The position numbers were made by a program, and so were the translations under genes. This document shows, piece by piece, positions 26,271 through 36,182 of a stretch of 64,000 nucleotides of DNA. The stretch is from Mycolicibacterium helvum (lineage in GTDB: Bacteria; Actinomycetota; Actinomycetes; Mycobacteriales; Mycobacteriaceae): NCBI RefSeq assembly GCF_010731895.1, contig NZ_AP022596.1, positions 1,612,001 to 1,676,000 of the forward strand. The letters run 5' to 3'. Positions within the stretch are counted from its first letter, which is position 1. Every line of letters begins with the position of its first letter. The notes under the pieces are model-generated. The model was given only the letters and a program-made list of their open reading frames with translations, had not been told where the DNA came from and ran no database searches.

Positions 26271-27493
26271 TGCGCACGGTCGAGGAACACCAGCGCGTCG
26301 TCGCCGACCTGATCGCCGCGCGTGCCGCGCAGACCGTCGGGCTGGCAGATGCCGAGGGGCTGGCGCTGGCCGCCGACGTGAGCGCGCCGCTGTCGCTGCC
26401 GGTGTTCGACAACTCGGCGATGGACGGTTATGCGGTTCGCGCCGAAGACGTTGCCGGCGCCGACACCAATCCGGTGAAATTGCCTGTCGCCGAGGATATT
26501 CCGGCCGGACGCATCGATCAGCTGATGTTGGCCGCGGGCACCGCGCACCGGATCATGACGGGGGCGCCGCTGCCGGCGGGTGCGACGGCGGTGGTTCCGG
26601 TCGAGGCCACCGATGGCGGGGTCGACATCGTCGAGATCCGCTCGGCGCCCAAAGTTGGCCAGCACATCCGCCACGCCGGTGAGGACGTGACTGCAGGGAC
26701 GACGGTGCTACAGACCGGGCACCTGGTCACCCCGGCGGCGCTGGGCTTGGCTGCCGCCCTCGGCCTGGGTTCGCTGACGGTACGGCCACGCCAGCGGGTG
26801 CTGGTGATGTCGACGGGTACCGAGTTGGTGTCTGCCGGCGCCGAGCTCCAGCCGGGCCAGATCTACGAGTCCAACGCCATCATGCTGGCCGCCGCGGTCC
26901 GCGAGGCCGGCGGCGAGGTGGTGGCGACCCCGACGTCCAGTGATGACGTCGCCCAGTTCAGCACCGTGCTCGAGGGCTACGCCGGGCAGGCCGACCTGAT
27001 CATCACCACCGGCGGGGTCAGTGCCGGCGCTTACGAAGTGGTCAAGGATGCGTTCGGGGGCGGCTCCGCCGATGGTCGCCGGACCAGCGGCCCCGGTGTC
27101 GAGTTCGTGAAGGTCGCCATGCAACCCGGGATGCCACAGGGTGCGGGACTGATCAACGGTTGCCCGATCATCACGCTGCCGGGCAACCCGGTGAGCGCAC
27201 TGGTGTCGTTCGAGGTGTTCGTCCGGCCGGCCCTGCGCGCGGCAATGGGACTGCCACATCCGCACCGGCCGCGGCGCACCGCGGTGCTGGCCGACAGCCT
27301 GACGTCGCCGAAGGGCAAGCGGCAGTTCCGCCGCGGGGTGTACGACGCGACCGCGGGCACCGTCACCACGTACGGCCCGCCGGCCTCGCATCACCTGCGC
27401 TGGCTGGCCTCGGCCAACTGCCTGCTGGAGATCGCCGAGGACGTCACAGAGATGTCCGCAGGCGAGCAGGTCCAGCTATGGGACCTGTCGTAG
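26270..27493 (+). CDS. moeA: Molybdopterin molybdenumtransferase MoeA
   Basis: 407 residues. MoeA inserts molybdate into adenylylated molybdopterin. Motifs: [12 protein letters not shown] at the domain I/II border, [17 protein letters not shown], the MogA-like domain III with STGTELV and [11 protein letters not shown], and the LPGNPVSA loop. C-terminal domain IV follows. It corresponds to moeA2 (Rv0438c) by neighbourhood: SDR upstream, psd-pssA-ATPase downstream. The ATG overlaps the SDR stop, so they are translationally coupled. Confidence 0.95.
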   Translation: MRTVEEHQRVVADLIAARAAQTVGLADAEGLALAADVSAPLSLPVFDNSAMDGYAVRAEDVAGADTNPVKLPVAEDIPAGRIDQLMLAAGTAHRIMTGAPLPAGATAVVPVEATDGGVDIVEIRSAPKVGQHIRHAGEDVTAGTTVLQTGHLVTPAALGLAAALGLGSLTVRPRQRVLVMSTGTELVSAGAELQPGQIYESNAIMLAAAVREAGGEVVATPTSSDDVAQFSTVLEGYAGQADLIITTGGVSAGAYEVVKDAFGGGSADGRRTSGPGVEFVKVAMQPGMPQGAGLINGCPIITLPGNPVSALVSFEVFVRPALRAAMGLPHPHRPRRTAVLADSLTSPKGKRQFRRGVYDATAGTVTTYGPPASHHLRWLASANCLLEIAEDVTEMSAGEQVQLWDLS

Positions 27494-27530
27494 GCCAGGC
27501 CCCAATAACAGACCCGTAGACTCGTCGCCG

Positions 27531-28226
27531 ATGGCCAGACGCCCCCGCACGTCCGAAGCAACACATCTGCTGGATCTGGTTCGCTCGACCGTGCCACCGA
27601 TGCACCCAGCGGGCCTGCCGTTCGTCGGCGCCAGCCTGGCCGTCGCCGCCTTGGGGCGGCGCCATCGCTGGGTACGCTCCGCGGGCCTGGCCGCCGCCGG
27701 CGCCAACGCCGCCTTCTTCCGCCACCCCCGCCGCGTCCCACCGACCCGGCCCGGTGTGGTCGTCGCGCCGGCCGACGGCCAAATCTGCCTGGTCGACACC
27801 GCGGTCCCGCCCGCCGAGCTCGGCCTGTCCCCCGAGCCGCTGCCACGGATCAGCATCTTCCTCTCGGTGTTCGACGCACACGTCCAGCGCGCACCGGTCA
27901 CTGGCGAGGTGATCGCGGTGCACTACCGGCCCGGGCAGTTCCTCTCGGCCGACCTGCCCGCCGCCAGCGCGGACAACGAACGCAACAGCATCGTCATCCG
28001 TACGCCCGACGGGGCCGAGGTGGTGGCCGTCCAGATCGCGGGCCTGGTGGCACGGCGCATCGTGTGCGACGTGCACCCCGGCGACACGCTGGCCATCGGC
28101 GACACCTACGGCCTGATCCGGTTCGGCTCCCGACTCGACACGTATCTGCCCGAAGGCGCCACGCTGCTGGTGTCCCCCGGCCAACGTGCGGTGGCCGGCG
28201 AGACGGTCTTGGCGCAGCTGCCGTGA
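27531..28226 (+). CDS. psd: Phosphatidylserine decarboxylase proenzyme
   Basis: 231 residues, the short bacterial type. It makes phosphatidylethanolamine at the membrane. N-terminal hydrophobic region, then [29 protein letters not shown] and the C-terminal processing site FGSRLDTY, where the Gly-Ser bond is cut to make the pyruvoyl group. The stop overlaps the pssA GTG (GTGA), coupling the two consecutive steps of the pathway. Confidence 0.95.
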   Translation: MARRPRTSEATHLLDLVRSTVPPMHPAGLPFVGASLAVAALGRRHRWVRSAGLAAAGANAAFFRHPRRVPPTRPGVVVAPADGQICLVDTAVPPAELGLSPEPLPRISIFLSVFDAHVQRAPVTGEVIAVHYRPGQFLSADLPAASADNERNSIVIRTPDGAEVVAVQIAGLVARRIVCDVHPGDTLAIGDTYGLIRFGSRLDTYLPEGATLLVSPGQRAVAGETVLAQLP

Positions 28227-29068
28227 TCAAACCCGGGCGCCCGGCCGCCATGCGCATCCTGCCGAGTGCGACGACCGTGTTGGCCATCTGTGCGGGGCTG
28301 ACCTCGATCAAGTTCGCCCTGGACGGGCGCCCGCACATCGCCCTGGCATTGATCGGGGCCGCGGCAGTGCTCGACGGTATCGACGGTGGCATCGCGCGGG
28401 CCCTGGACGCACAGTCTCGGATGGGCGCCGAGATCGACTCGCTTGCCGACGCGGTGAACTTCGGTGTCGCACCCGCGCTGGTGGTCTACGTGACATTGCT
28501 GCCGACCTCGCCGATCGGCTGGATCTTCGCACTGCTCTACGCCGTGTGCATCGTGTTGCGGCTGGCCCGGTTCAACGCACTTCTCGACGATGACACCCGG
28601 CCGGCCTACACGCGGCAATACTTCACCGGTATGCCGGCGCCGTGCGGCGCGGTCGGGGTGATCGGCCTGCTCGCGGCGATGCTGCAGTTCGGTCACGGCT
28701 GGTGGACCGCACCGTGGTTCGTCTGCTTCTGGTTCGCCGCGAATGCCACCCTGTTGATCAGCCGGGTGCCGACGCTGGCGCTCAAGTCGGTGAAGATGCC
28801 GGCCAATGCCGCCCCGATCCTGCTGATCCTGATCGCCGCCGCGGCGGCGGCGCTGCTGCTGTTCCCGTACATCCTGGTCCTGCTGATCATCGCGGGCTAC
28901 ATATGCATCATCCCGTTCACGATCCGCAGCCAGCGCTGGGTCGCCGCGCGGCCGGAGGCATGGAACGACGAACCCAAACAACGGCGCGCGGCGCGACGGG
29001 CGGACCGGCGCGGGCAGCCCAACCGCCGGTCGGTGGCCCGGCTGGGCTTGCGCAGGCCGGGCGGCTGA
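28223..29068 (+). CDS. pssA: CDP-diacylglycerol-serine O-phosphatidyltransferase
   Basis: 281 residues from the GTG at 28223, which overlaps the psd stop. Makes phosphatidylserine, substrate of Psd. CDP-alcohol phosphotransferase motif in [12 protein letters not shown], then the Gly and the two catalytic Asp in [15 protein letters not shown]. Six or more hydrophobic segments. The C-terminal ~40 residues are Arg-rich and cytosolic. The position of Gly in DGIDGG instead of the commoner DGLDGR is a small deviation. Confidence 0.94.
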   Translation: MIKPGRPAAMRILPSATTVLAICAGLTSIKFALDGRPHIALALIGAAAVLDGIDGGIARALDAQSRMGAEIDSLADAVNFGVAPALVVYVTLLPTSPIGWIFALLYAVCIVLRLARFNALLDDDTRPAYTRQYFTGMPAPCGAVGVIGLLAAMLQFGHGWWTAPWFVCFWFAANATLLISRVPTLALKSVKMPANAAPILLILIAAAAAALLLFPYILVLLIIAGYICIIPFTIRSQRWVAARPEAWNDEPKQRRAARRADRRGQPNRRSVARLGLRRPGG

Positions 29069-29070
29069 GC

Positions 29071-31245
29071 GTGTCGTCGAACCTGGCGCTGACGGCACGG
29101 CTGAACACCTCGGCGCTGGATTCCCGCCGCGGCGTGGTGCGGCTACACCCCGAGGCCATCGCCGCCCTCGGCATTCGTGAATGGGACGCGGTGTCGCTGA
29201 CCGGTTCTCGCACCACCGCCGCTGTCGCCGGGATAGCACCGACGGATACCCCGGCGGGCACGGCGCTGCTGGATGACGTGACACTGTCCAACGCCGGTCT
29301 GCGCGAAGACACCACGGTGCTGGTCGCTCCGGTCGCCGTGTGCGGCGCGCGGTCGGTCACGCTGCGTGGCTCCGCCCTGGCTACCCACTCGGTGTCGTCG
29401 GCGACGCTGCGACAAGCGCTGCTGGGCAAGGTGATGACGGTCGGTGACACGGTGTCGCTGTTGCCGCGGGATCTCGGACCGGGGACCTCGACCACCCAGG
29501 CCAGCTCCGCACTGGCGTCATCGGTGGGCATCACCTGGACCTCGGAGCTGCTGACCGTCACCGGCACCGATCCCGCCGGACCGGTGAGTGTGCAACCGAA
29601 TTCGTCGGTCACCTGGGGTGACGGTGTGACAGGGTCGGCCGGGCCGGCACTCGCCGCCGCCGTCAGCCCGCCGATGGTGTGGCCGCAAGAGCCTGCGGTG
29701 TCGATCGACGACCTCAAGGGCCAGCATGTGCAGGCCGGCCGGCTCACCGAGTGGCTGAAGCTGGCCCTCGACGAGCCGCAACTGCTGGAAAAGCTTGGCG
29801 CCAAACCGAATCTGGGCGTGCTGGTCACCGGCCCTGCCGGGGTCGGCAAGGCCATGCTGGTGCGCGCGGTATGTGCCGGGCGGCGATTGGTCGAACTCGA
29901 CGGGCCCGATACCGGAGCGCTCGCGGCTCAAGATCGGCAGCGCGCGGTGGCTGACGCCGTCGGCACCGTTACCAGTGGCGGCGGGGTGCTGCTGATCACC
30001 GATATCGATGCGCTGCTGCCCACCCCGGCCGAACCCGTATCGGCGCTGATCCTGGCCGAGTTGCGCAAGGCCGTCGCCGCACCCGGGGTGGCGCTGGTGG
30101 CCACCTCCCAGCAGCCCGACGCGGTGGATCCACGGCTGCGCGCACCGGATCTCTGCGACCGTGAGCTGGGCTTGAGCCTGCCCGACGGCGCCACCCGCAA
30201 GGCACTGCTGGAGGTGCTGCTGCGCGATGTCCCCGCCGATGCTCTGACACTCGACGAGATTTCAGAGCGCACACCGGGATTCGTCCGGGCCGACCTGGCG
30301 GCGCTGGTGCGGGAGTCGGCATTGCGGGCGGCTGCCCGCGCCAGCGAGGACGGCAAGCCACCGGCCCTGACCCAAGAGGACTTCCAGGGCGCGCTGACGG
30401 TCATCCGCCCGCTGTCACGCTCGGCGACCGAGGAAGTATCGGTCGGGTCGGTCACCCTCGATGACGTCGGCGACATGGTCCAGGTCAAGCAGGCGCTGGC
30501 CGAAGCGGTGTTGTGGCCGCTGCAGCATCCGGACACCTTTTCCCGGCTCGGCGTCGAGCCCCCCAAAGGCGTGCTGCTCTATGGCCCGCCCGGCTGCGGC
30601 AAGACATTCGTGGTGCGCGCGCTGGCCAGCTCGGGTCGACTGTCTGTGCATGCGGTGAAGGGCGCCGAGCTGATGGACAAGTGGGTCGGCTCCTCGGAGA
30701 AGGCCGTTCGCGAATTGTTCCGCCGGGCACGGGATTCGGCGCCATCACTGGTGTTCCTCGACGAGATCGACGCACTGGCACCCCGGCGCGGGCAAAGCTT
30801 CGACTCCGGGGTCACCGACCGGGTGGTGGCGGCGCTACTGACCGAACTCGACGGCATCGAACCACTGCGCGACGTCGTGGTACTCGGTGCCACCAACCGC
30901 CCCGACCTGATCGATCCGGCACTGCTGCGTCCGGGACGACTGGAGAAGCTGGTATTCGTCGAGCCGCCGGATGCCGACGCACGCCGCGAAATCCTGCGCA
31001 CAGCAGGAAAATCGGTGCCATTGGCGCCAGACGTCGACCTGGACGCACTGGCCGGCGAGCTGAACGGCTACAGCGCGGCCGACTGCGTGGCGCTGCTGCG
31101 CGAAGCCGCACTGACCGCGATGCGACGCTCTATCGACGCCGCAGACGTCACCGCCGCCGATGTGGCCCAGGCCCGCGCGACGGTGCGCCCGTCGCTGGAT
31201 CCTGCTCAGGTGGAGTCGCTGCGCGCTTTTGCAGCGGGCCGCTAA
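29071..31245 (+). CDS. CDC48-like double AAA+ ATPase
   Basis: 724 residues from the GTG at 29071, close to the 728 of Rv0435c. An N-terminal CDC48-type domain (about 1-190) is followed by two AAA modules. D2 is complete: Walker A GPPGCGKTF, Walker B LVFLDEIDAL, arginine-containing second region of homology LGATNRPDLIDPALLRPGRL. D1 is degenerate: GPAGVGKAM has Ala for the Ser/Thr, and Walker B reads LLITDIDALLP with Asp in place of Glu, so D1 probably binds but does not hydrolyse ATP well. Likely role is protein unfolding or remodelling. Downstream of pssA with a 2-nt gap. Confidence 0.93.
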   Translation: MSSNLALTARLNTSALDSRRGVVRLHPEAIAALGIREWDAVSLTGSRTTAAVAGIAPTDTPAGTALLDDVTLSNAGLREDTTVLVAPVAVCGARSVTLRGSALATHSVSSATLRQALLGKVMTVGDTVSLLPRDLGPGTSTTQASSALASSVGITWTSELLTVTGTDPAGPVSVQPNSSVTWGDGVTGSAGPALAAAVSPPMVWPQEPAVSIDDLKGQHVQAGRLTEWLKLALDEPQLLEKLGAKPNLGVLVTGPAGVGKAMLVRAVCAGRRLVELDGPDTGALAAQDRQRAVADAVGTVTSGGGVLLITDIDALLPTPAEPVSALILAELRKAVAAPGVALVATSQQPDAVDPRLRAPDLCDRELGLSLPDGATRKALLEVLLRDVPADALTLDEISERTPGFVRADLAALVRESALRAAARASEDGKPPALTQEDFQGALTVIRPLSRSATEEVSVGSVTLDDVGDMVQVKQALAEAVLWPLQHPDTFSRLGVEPPKGVLLYGPPGCGKTFVVRALASSGRLSVHAVKGAELMDKWVGSSEKAVRELFRRARDSAPSLVFLDEIDALAPRRGQSFDSGVTDRVVAALLTELDGIEPLRDVVVLGATNRPDLIDPALLRPGRLEKLVFVEPPDADARREILRTAGKSVPLAPDVDLDALAGELNGYSAADCVALLREAALTAMRRSIDAADVTAADVAQARATVRPSLDPAQVESLRAFAAGR

Positions 31246-31691
31246 CTCCGTTCGGCGAGCGCGGCGAGCCGGTCGATCGAGGCCCGCAGTTTGTCCGCCG
31301 TGGTGGCGCTCGCCCGGTCAAATCGTTTCGGGTCGGTCAGATCGGTCCAGTCGTAGGTGTGCGTGACGACGGTGGTGGCATCGTCGACGGGCTCGAGCTG
31401 CCAGCGCCACAGATGACCCGGTGGCGTGTTGCCAGGCTCGGACGGCCGCCATGCGATCAGCCGGCCCTCATCGAACTCGACGACATGATTCTCCCGGTCG
31501 GCGCCCAGGGTGAGCGTCATCGTGAATACGTCACCCACGCCGCGGACCCGCTGACCCGGGGCGGCCTGCGCGAGGTTGTCGTTACCGTCCCATTCGGGTT
31601 GGCGGCCCGGGTCGGCGATCAGCTCGAAGATGGCGACCGCCGGCGCGGCGATGCGCCTGCTGGCGCTGACGATTCGATCCTGCTCGGCCAT
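31242..31691 (-). CDS. SRPBCC (START-like) protein
   Basis: 149 residues from the ATG at 31691 (AEQDRIVSASRRIAAPA). Core pattern APAVAIFELIADPGRQPEWDG, HVVEFDEGRLIAWRP and the C-terminal helix KLRASIDRLAAL. Paralogous in type to the protein at 23944. It probably binds a hydrophobic ligand. Upstream lies the TetR gene, same strand, about 140 nt away. Its end overlaps the ATPase end by 4 nt. Alternative starts up to MMLNWV are possible. Confidence 0.82.
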   Translation of the reverse strand: MAEQDRIVSASRRIAAPAVAIFELIADPGRQPEWDGNDNLAQAAPGQRVRGVGDVFTMTLTLGADRENHVVEFDEGRLIAWRPSEPGNTPPGHLWRWQLEPVDDATTVVTHTYDWTDLTDPKRFDRASATTADKLRASIDRLAALAERS

Positions 31692-31829
31692 GACCCAATT
31701 CAACATCATCCGCTGACAGTCCTTTAGTGACATGTCGGAACTGGACGATATGAGCATCGCCACCGTTCGACCGGATATTCCTGGCCGCTCCTCCTCGGCG
31801 GGGCCGCCGGGCACCCGGGGCACCCAGAC

Positions 31830-32411
31830 CTACTGCCGGTGGGCCGCCAACAGCGCACGCACTGACTCGGCGAGGTCCCCGGCCAGCCACTCGGGCACGT
31901 CGCCGACATGACGGCGCACCGCGGCATACGGCAGATCGACAACCGCACGCCGCATTGCGTCCAGCGATCGACGGTCGTCTACGCCGTACAACTCACCCGC
32001 CAGCTGTCGCAGCCGCGCGACCAGAGGGGCGTTGCGACTCACGATCGCGGCGTCCAAGTCGCCACCGCCGGCGTCCAGCAGATCCTCCGGCCGCACCGTC
32101 AACAACAGCCGGGCGTCGCTGGGGAACCCCCGGGCGAAATCGACCGTCGACAACGCCATCGCGACGGCCGCCTGCCCGGGCGAGTCCGCGGTCGCCGACA
32201 TGGCCAGGGACTGGGACCGGTCCAGGGCTCGCAGCCACGTCGCGGCCAGGATGCCGTCACGGTTGCCGAACCGGTGATAGAGCGTGCCCACCGGCGCACC
32301 GCTGACCTTGGCGATCGCCGCGACACTGGCTGCCCGCGGACCCCCGGCGAGCACCAGCCCGCGCGCCGCATCCAGGATCGCGTCGGTTTCATGCTTCCGT
32401 GGTGGTGCCAC
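31830..32411 (-). CDS. TetR-family transcriptional regulator
   Basis: 193 residues, GTG start. Helix-turn-helix RAASVAAIAKVSGAPVGTLYHRF at residues ~25-48. The C-terminal domain is typical of the family without recognisable ligand signature. Divergent, 21 bp from the remnant gene at 32433, whose promoter it presumably once controlled; the SRPBCC gene downstream is the other candidate target. Confidence 0.9.
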   Translation of the reverse strand: MAPPRKHETDAILDAARGLVLAGGPRAASVAAIAKVSGAPVGTLYHRFGNRDGILAATWLRALDRSQSLAMSATADSPGQAAVAMALSTVDFARGFPSDARLLLTVRPEDLLDAGGGDLDAAIVSRNAPLVARLRQLAGELYGVDDRRSLDAMRRAVVDLPYAAVRRHVGDVPEWLAGDLAESVRALLAAHRQ

Positions 32412-32432
32412 GATCTAGTACGATCCTTCTAT

Positions 32433-32750
32433 ATGGAACGTTTGCGCTATATCGATGAGCATGCCATAACCGTTCCCGCAGACCGGGCAACCACCTGGCA
32501 CGCGGCGATACGAACAACGTGCGGCAGCCCTGCGGACCTCACGACGTTCATCCTCGATGCGGCCGACCAGACACCGGCTCGTCGTGCGGATCGTCCTGAG
32601 ACACATTGCCGCTCAAACTGTTTCGAAGCCAACACACCGAGCCTGAGCCCCTCGGCGGCGCGGCCGGAATATCTGCGAAAGGGTCAACCCCGTAGACTGT
32701 TGACAGGACATAGCCGAAAACCTTTGGCTGACACCCCGACCGACCGGTAG
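32433..32750 (+). pseudogene. Remnant of a SRPBCC-like gene (5' fragment)
   Basis: The ATG opens ERLRYIDEHAITVPADRATTWHA, which resembles the N-terminus of a mycobacterial SRPBCC/DUF2867-like protein usually ~150 residues long and often divergent from a TetR gene. After FILDAAD the sequence no longer follows that family (Cys-, Ser- and Arg-rich residues to the stop). This suggests a frameshift or deletion. The 105-residue frame is probably not functional. Confidence 0.45.
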
Positions 32751-32757
32751 ATCACCG

Positions 32758-32812
32758 ACGCGCTGGCGCGCCCAATAGATCCATGACGCGCTGGCGCGTC
32801 CTATAGATCGGA
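32758..32812. repeat. Tandem imperfect 28-bp repeat before mrpA
   Basis: GACGCGCTGGCGCG is repeated at 32758 and 32786, followed by CCCAATAGATC and TCCTATAGATC respectively. Each unit holds a GCGC..GCGC inverted core. The second ends at the mrpA ribosome binding site region (GGAG before the ATG at 32818), so it is part of the mrp leader and a possible regulatory element. Confidence 0.7.
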
Positions 32813-32817
32813 GTGCC

Positions 32818-35715
32818 ATGCTCGTCATCCTGATCGCGCATGCGATCGCCGCCGCCGTGGCGCCGGCGCTCGTGCACCGATGGGGACGGCTGGCCTTCTA
32901 CCCACTCGCGCTCGTCCCGGCAGCGTCGCTGATCTGGGTGGCACTCAACTGGCCCGATGCCGGGCACCCCGCCCCGACTGTCGACATCCCGTGGGTGCCG
33001 CAGCTATCGATGGACATCACGCTGCGGTTCGACACGTTGGCCGCCGTCATGAGCGTGCTGGTGTTGGGTATCGGCGCGCTGGTGCTGTTCTATTGCGCGG
33101 AGTACTTCCACCACCGCGACGGCCACACCGAGAAGCGGCTGCCGAGTTTCGCCGCCGAACTCGTCGCGTTTTCCGGAGCCATGTTCGGCCTGGTCATCAG
33201 CGACAACATGCTGTTGCTCTACACGTTCTGGGAACTGACCACGGTGTTGTCGTTCCTGCTGGTCGGGCACTACGCCGAGCGTGCCACCAGCCGCCGGGCC
33301 GCCATGCAGGCCTTATTGGTCACCACCGCAGGCGGGCTCGCGATGCTGGCCGGCATCGTCATCCTCGGCCATACCGCCGGCACCTATCTGCTCTCCGAGC
33401 TGGTGGCGAACCCACCGCACGGCACCGCCGTCGCCGTCGCCGTTGTCCTGGTCCTCATCGGCGCGCTGTCCAAGTCGGCGATCGTCCCCTTCCACTTCTG
33501 GCTGCCCGGCGCCATGGCCGCCCCGACCCCGGTCAGCGCCTATCTGCACGCCGCCGCGATGGTCAAAGCCGGCGTCTACCTCGTCGCCCGGCTGGCCCCC
33601 GGGTTCGCCGACTCCCCAGGCTGGCGACCCACCGTCATCACCTTGGGAGTGGTGACCATGCTGCTGGCCGGCTGGCGCGCGGTCCGCGAATACGACCTCA
33701 AGCTGATCCTCGCGTTCGGCACCGTCAGCCAGCTGGGCTTCATCACCGTCATGGTCGGTGGCGGTGGCCGGGACATGATGCTGGCCGGGCTGGCCATGCT
33801 GTGCGCGCACGCACTGTTCAAGGCGACCCTGTTCATGGTCGTCGGCGTCATCGACCACTCGACCGGCACCCGTGACATCCGCAGGCTGGCCTGGCTCGGC
33901 AACCGGATGCCCGCGTTGTTCGTCATCGCCGCCGGCGCGACCGCCAGCATGGCCGCGCTGCCGCCATTCCTGGGCTTCGTGGCCAAAGAGGCCGACTTCG
34001 AAAGCATCGCGCACAGCGCGTCACTCGGCGCGTGGGCACCCGTGGTGCTCACCGGAGTGGTCATCGGTTCGGTTTTCACCACCATCTACAGCCTGCGATT
34101 CCTGTGGGGTGCTTTCGCGCGCAAGGGTTTCCAGGGCCCGACCAACCTGGTCGCCAACCTGCACCGGCCGCCGGCCGCCTTCCTGGTGGCGCCGGCGATC
34201 CTGGCGGGGGCCGGACTGTTCTTCGGAGTGGTGCCCAATTACCTGGACACCACGCTGGACGGCTACGCCGGGACCCTGCCCGCCGCCGGCGCCGAAGACG
34301 GCCACTACACGCTGGCGCTGTGGCACGGCGTCAATCTGCCGCTGGTGCTGTCAGCGCTGGTGCTGGCCGTCGGCGTCACCTTGTTCGTCAGCCGCGAACG
34401 CCTGCGCCGCGCCGGGGTAGGCACCTGGCGGCCCCTGGGCAACGCCGACCGGATCTACGACGCGGTCATCCGCGGCGCCGATCTCCTGTCCGTCCGGCTC
34501 ACCGCGGTCACCCAGCGCGGATCCATCCCCGTCACCCAGTCGGTGATCCTCACGACGCTGGTGCTGTTCCCGGTCGCCGTGTTGGCCTTTGGCCCCACAA
34601 ACCATCCGCAGTTCCGGCTGTGGGACTCCCTGGTCCAGCCGGTGGTGGGCCTGCTCATCGTGGCCGCCGCGGTGGCCGCCACCATCATGCGCAACGGGCT
34701 GGCCGCCGTGCTACTGGTCGGCATCACCGGCTACGGCTGTGGGGCGATCTTCGCCTTCCACGGCGCCCCCGACCTGGCGTTGACACAGTTCCTGGTGGAG
34801 ACCCTGATGCTGGTCATCTTCGTGCTGGTGCTGCGCACGCTGCCCGCCGAGGCCGAGGAAGCCACCCGACACCGGTTGCCGCGCGCCGCGCTGTCACTGG
34901 CCGTCGGCGCCACCGTCACCACCCTGGCGGTGTTCGCGATGGCCGCCCGCACCGGCGTCGGAATCGCCGACCTGTTGCCCGATGCCGCCTACTACCGCGG
35001 CCACGGCGCCAATACCGTGAACGTGCTGCTGGTCGACATCCGCGCCTGGGACACCCTGGGCGAGATCTCGGTGCTGGTGGCCGCCGCAACCGGCGTCGCG
35101 TCGCTGGTGTTCCGCAACCGCCGGTTCGGTGCGGCGCCGCGGGTGTCCGATGCCGGCCAACCCGATATCGGCCTCTTGCCGGCGACGGCCTATAGCCCGG
35201 CCGTCGGCGATACCACCTGGCTGCGAGGCAGCGAACTGCGCGATCCACGCAACCGCTCCCTGGTGCTCGAGGTCGCCACCCGGCTGATCTTCCCGCTGAT
35301 CATGGTGCTGTCGGTGTATTTCTTCTTCACCGGTCACAACACCCCCGGCGGCGGGTTCGCCGGTGGACTGACCGCCGGGCTGGCGTTGGTGCTGCGTTAC
35401 CTGGCTGGCGGACGCTATGAACTCGGCGAGACGCTGCCCCTGGATGCCGGCAAGATCCTCGGTGCCGGACTCGCACTGTCAGCCGGCACCGCCGTCGGCT
35501 CAATGCTGCTGGGGGCACCCGCGCTGTCCTCGGCGGTGATCACCCTGCACCTGCCGCTGCTCGGCACAGTGAAGTTCGTGACCGCGCTGTTCTTCGACCT
35601 CGGGGTGTACCTGATCGTTCTCGGCCTGGTCCTCGACGTGTTGCGCAGCCTCGGCGCGCGCATCGACGAGGAAGTCGCCAGCGCGCGCCCCGCAGTGAAG
35701 GCGAGAGCGTCATGA
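32818..35715 (+). CDS. mrpA: Mrp cation/proton antiporter subunit A, fused with subunit B
   Basis: 965 residues, about 20 or more membrane segments. The N-terminal ~480 residues match the NuoL-like antiporter core (LLYTFWELTTVLSFLLVGHY, then KSAIVPFHFWLPGAMAAPTPVSAYLHAA, with the conserved membrane Lys and Glu residues). A later part is the MrpA-specific extension. The last ~150 residues carry the MnhB domain (FFFTGHNTPGGGFAGGL), explaining the absence of a separate mrpB. The complex exports Na+/K+ in exchange for protons. ATG after GGAG. Stop overlaps mrpC. Confidence 0.95.
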   Translation: MLVILIAHAIAAAVAPALVHRWGRLAFYPLALVPAASLIWVALNWPDAGHPAPTVDIPWVPQLSMDITLRFDTLAAVMSVLVLGIGALVLFYCAEYFHHRDGHTEKRLPSFAAELVAFSGAMFGLVISDNMLLLYTFWELTTVLSFLLVGHYAERATSRRAAMQALLVTTAGGLAMLAGIVILGHTAGTYLLSELVANPPHGTAVAVAVVLVLIGALSKSAIVPFHFWLPGAMAAPTPVSAYLHAAAMVKAGVYLVARLAPGFADSPGWRPTVITLGVVTMLLAGWRAVREYDLKLILAFGTVSQLGFITVMVGGGGRDMMLAGLAMLCAHALFKATLFMVVGVIDHSTGTRDIRRLAWLGNRMPALFVIAAGATASMAALPPFLGFVAKEADFESIAHSASLGAWAPVVLTGVVIGSVFTTIYSLRFLWGAFARKGFQGPTNLVANLHRPPAAFLVAPAILAGAGLFFGVVPNYLDTTLDGYAGTLPAAGAEDGHYTLALWHGVNLPLVLSALVLAVGVTLFVSRERLRRAGVGTWRPLGNADRIYDAVIRGADLLSVRLTAVTQRGSIPVTQSVILTTLVLFPVAVLAFGPTNHPQFRLWDSLVQPVVGLLIVAAAVAATIMRNGLAAVLLVGITGYGCGAIFAFHGAPDLALTQFLVETLMLVIFVLVLRTLPAEAEEATRHRLPRAALSLAVGATVTTLAVFAMAARTGVGIADLLPDAAYYRGHGANTVNVLLVDIRAWDTLGEISVLVAAATGVASLVFRNRRFGAAPRVSDAGQPDIGLLPATAYSPAVGDTTWLRGSELRDPRNRSLVLEVATRLIFPLIMVLSVYFFFTGHNTPGGGFAGGLTAGLALVLRYLAGGRYELGETLPLDAGKILGAGLALSAGTAVGSMLLGAPALSSAVITLHLPLLGTVKFVTALFFDLGVYLIVLGLVLDVLRSLGARIDEEVASARPAVKARAS

Positions 35716-36182
35716 TTGTCTACCTGGTTCCGCTCATCATCATCGGCGCACTCACCAGTTGTGGTGTCTACCTGTTGCTTTCGCGCAACCTGACCCGGAT
35801 GCTGTTGGGCCTGCTGCTGTTCGGCAACGCCATCAACCTGTTGATCCTGACCGTCGGCGGCGAGAGCGGGAATCCGCCCATCCGCGGTCGCACGAGTGGT
35901 ACGGAGACGACGACGGCCGATCCCCTGGCCCAGGGCATGATCCTGACCGCGATCGTCATCGCGATGGGGATGGCCGCGTTCGTCCTGGCGTTGACCTACC
36001 GGTCATTCCGGTTGACCACCGCGGAGGAAGTGGACAACGACCCGGAGGACACCCGAGTGTCGAAGCTCTCCGACTCCGAGGCCTCCTCGGTCGACGAAGA
36101 CGCCCCCCAGCACGTGCCCGACCGGGACACCGACGAGCCCGACGAACTCGACGCCCTGCCCGGCCACGAGGGGTCGCGATGA
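35712..36182 (+). CDS. mrpC: Mrp antiporter subunit C
   Basis: 156 residues. NuoK-like, three membrane helices (LVPLIIIGALTSCGVYLLL, LLLFGNAINLLILTVGG, ILTAIVIAMGMAAFVLAL) with the conserved DPLAQGMILTAIVI. The acidic, hydrophilic C-terminal tail of ~50 residues is longer than average for the subunit. Overlaps mrpA and mrpD by 4 nt each. Confidence 0.95.
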   Translation: MIVYLVPLIIIGALTSCGVYLLLSRNLTRMLLGLLLFGNAINLLILTVGGESGNPPIRGRTSGTETTTADPLAQGMILTAIVIAMGMAAFVLALTYRSFRLTTAEEVDNDPEDTRVSKLSDSEASSVDEDAPQHVPDRDTDEPDELDALPGHEGSR

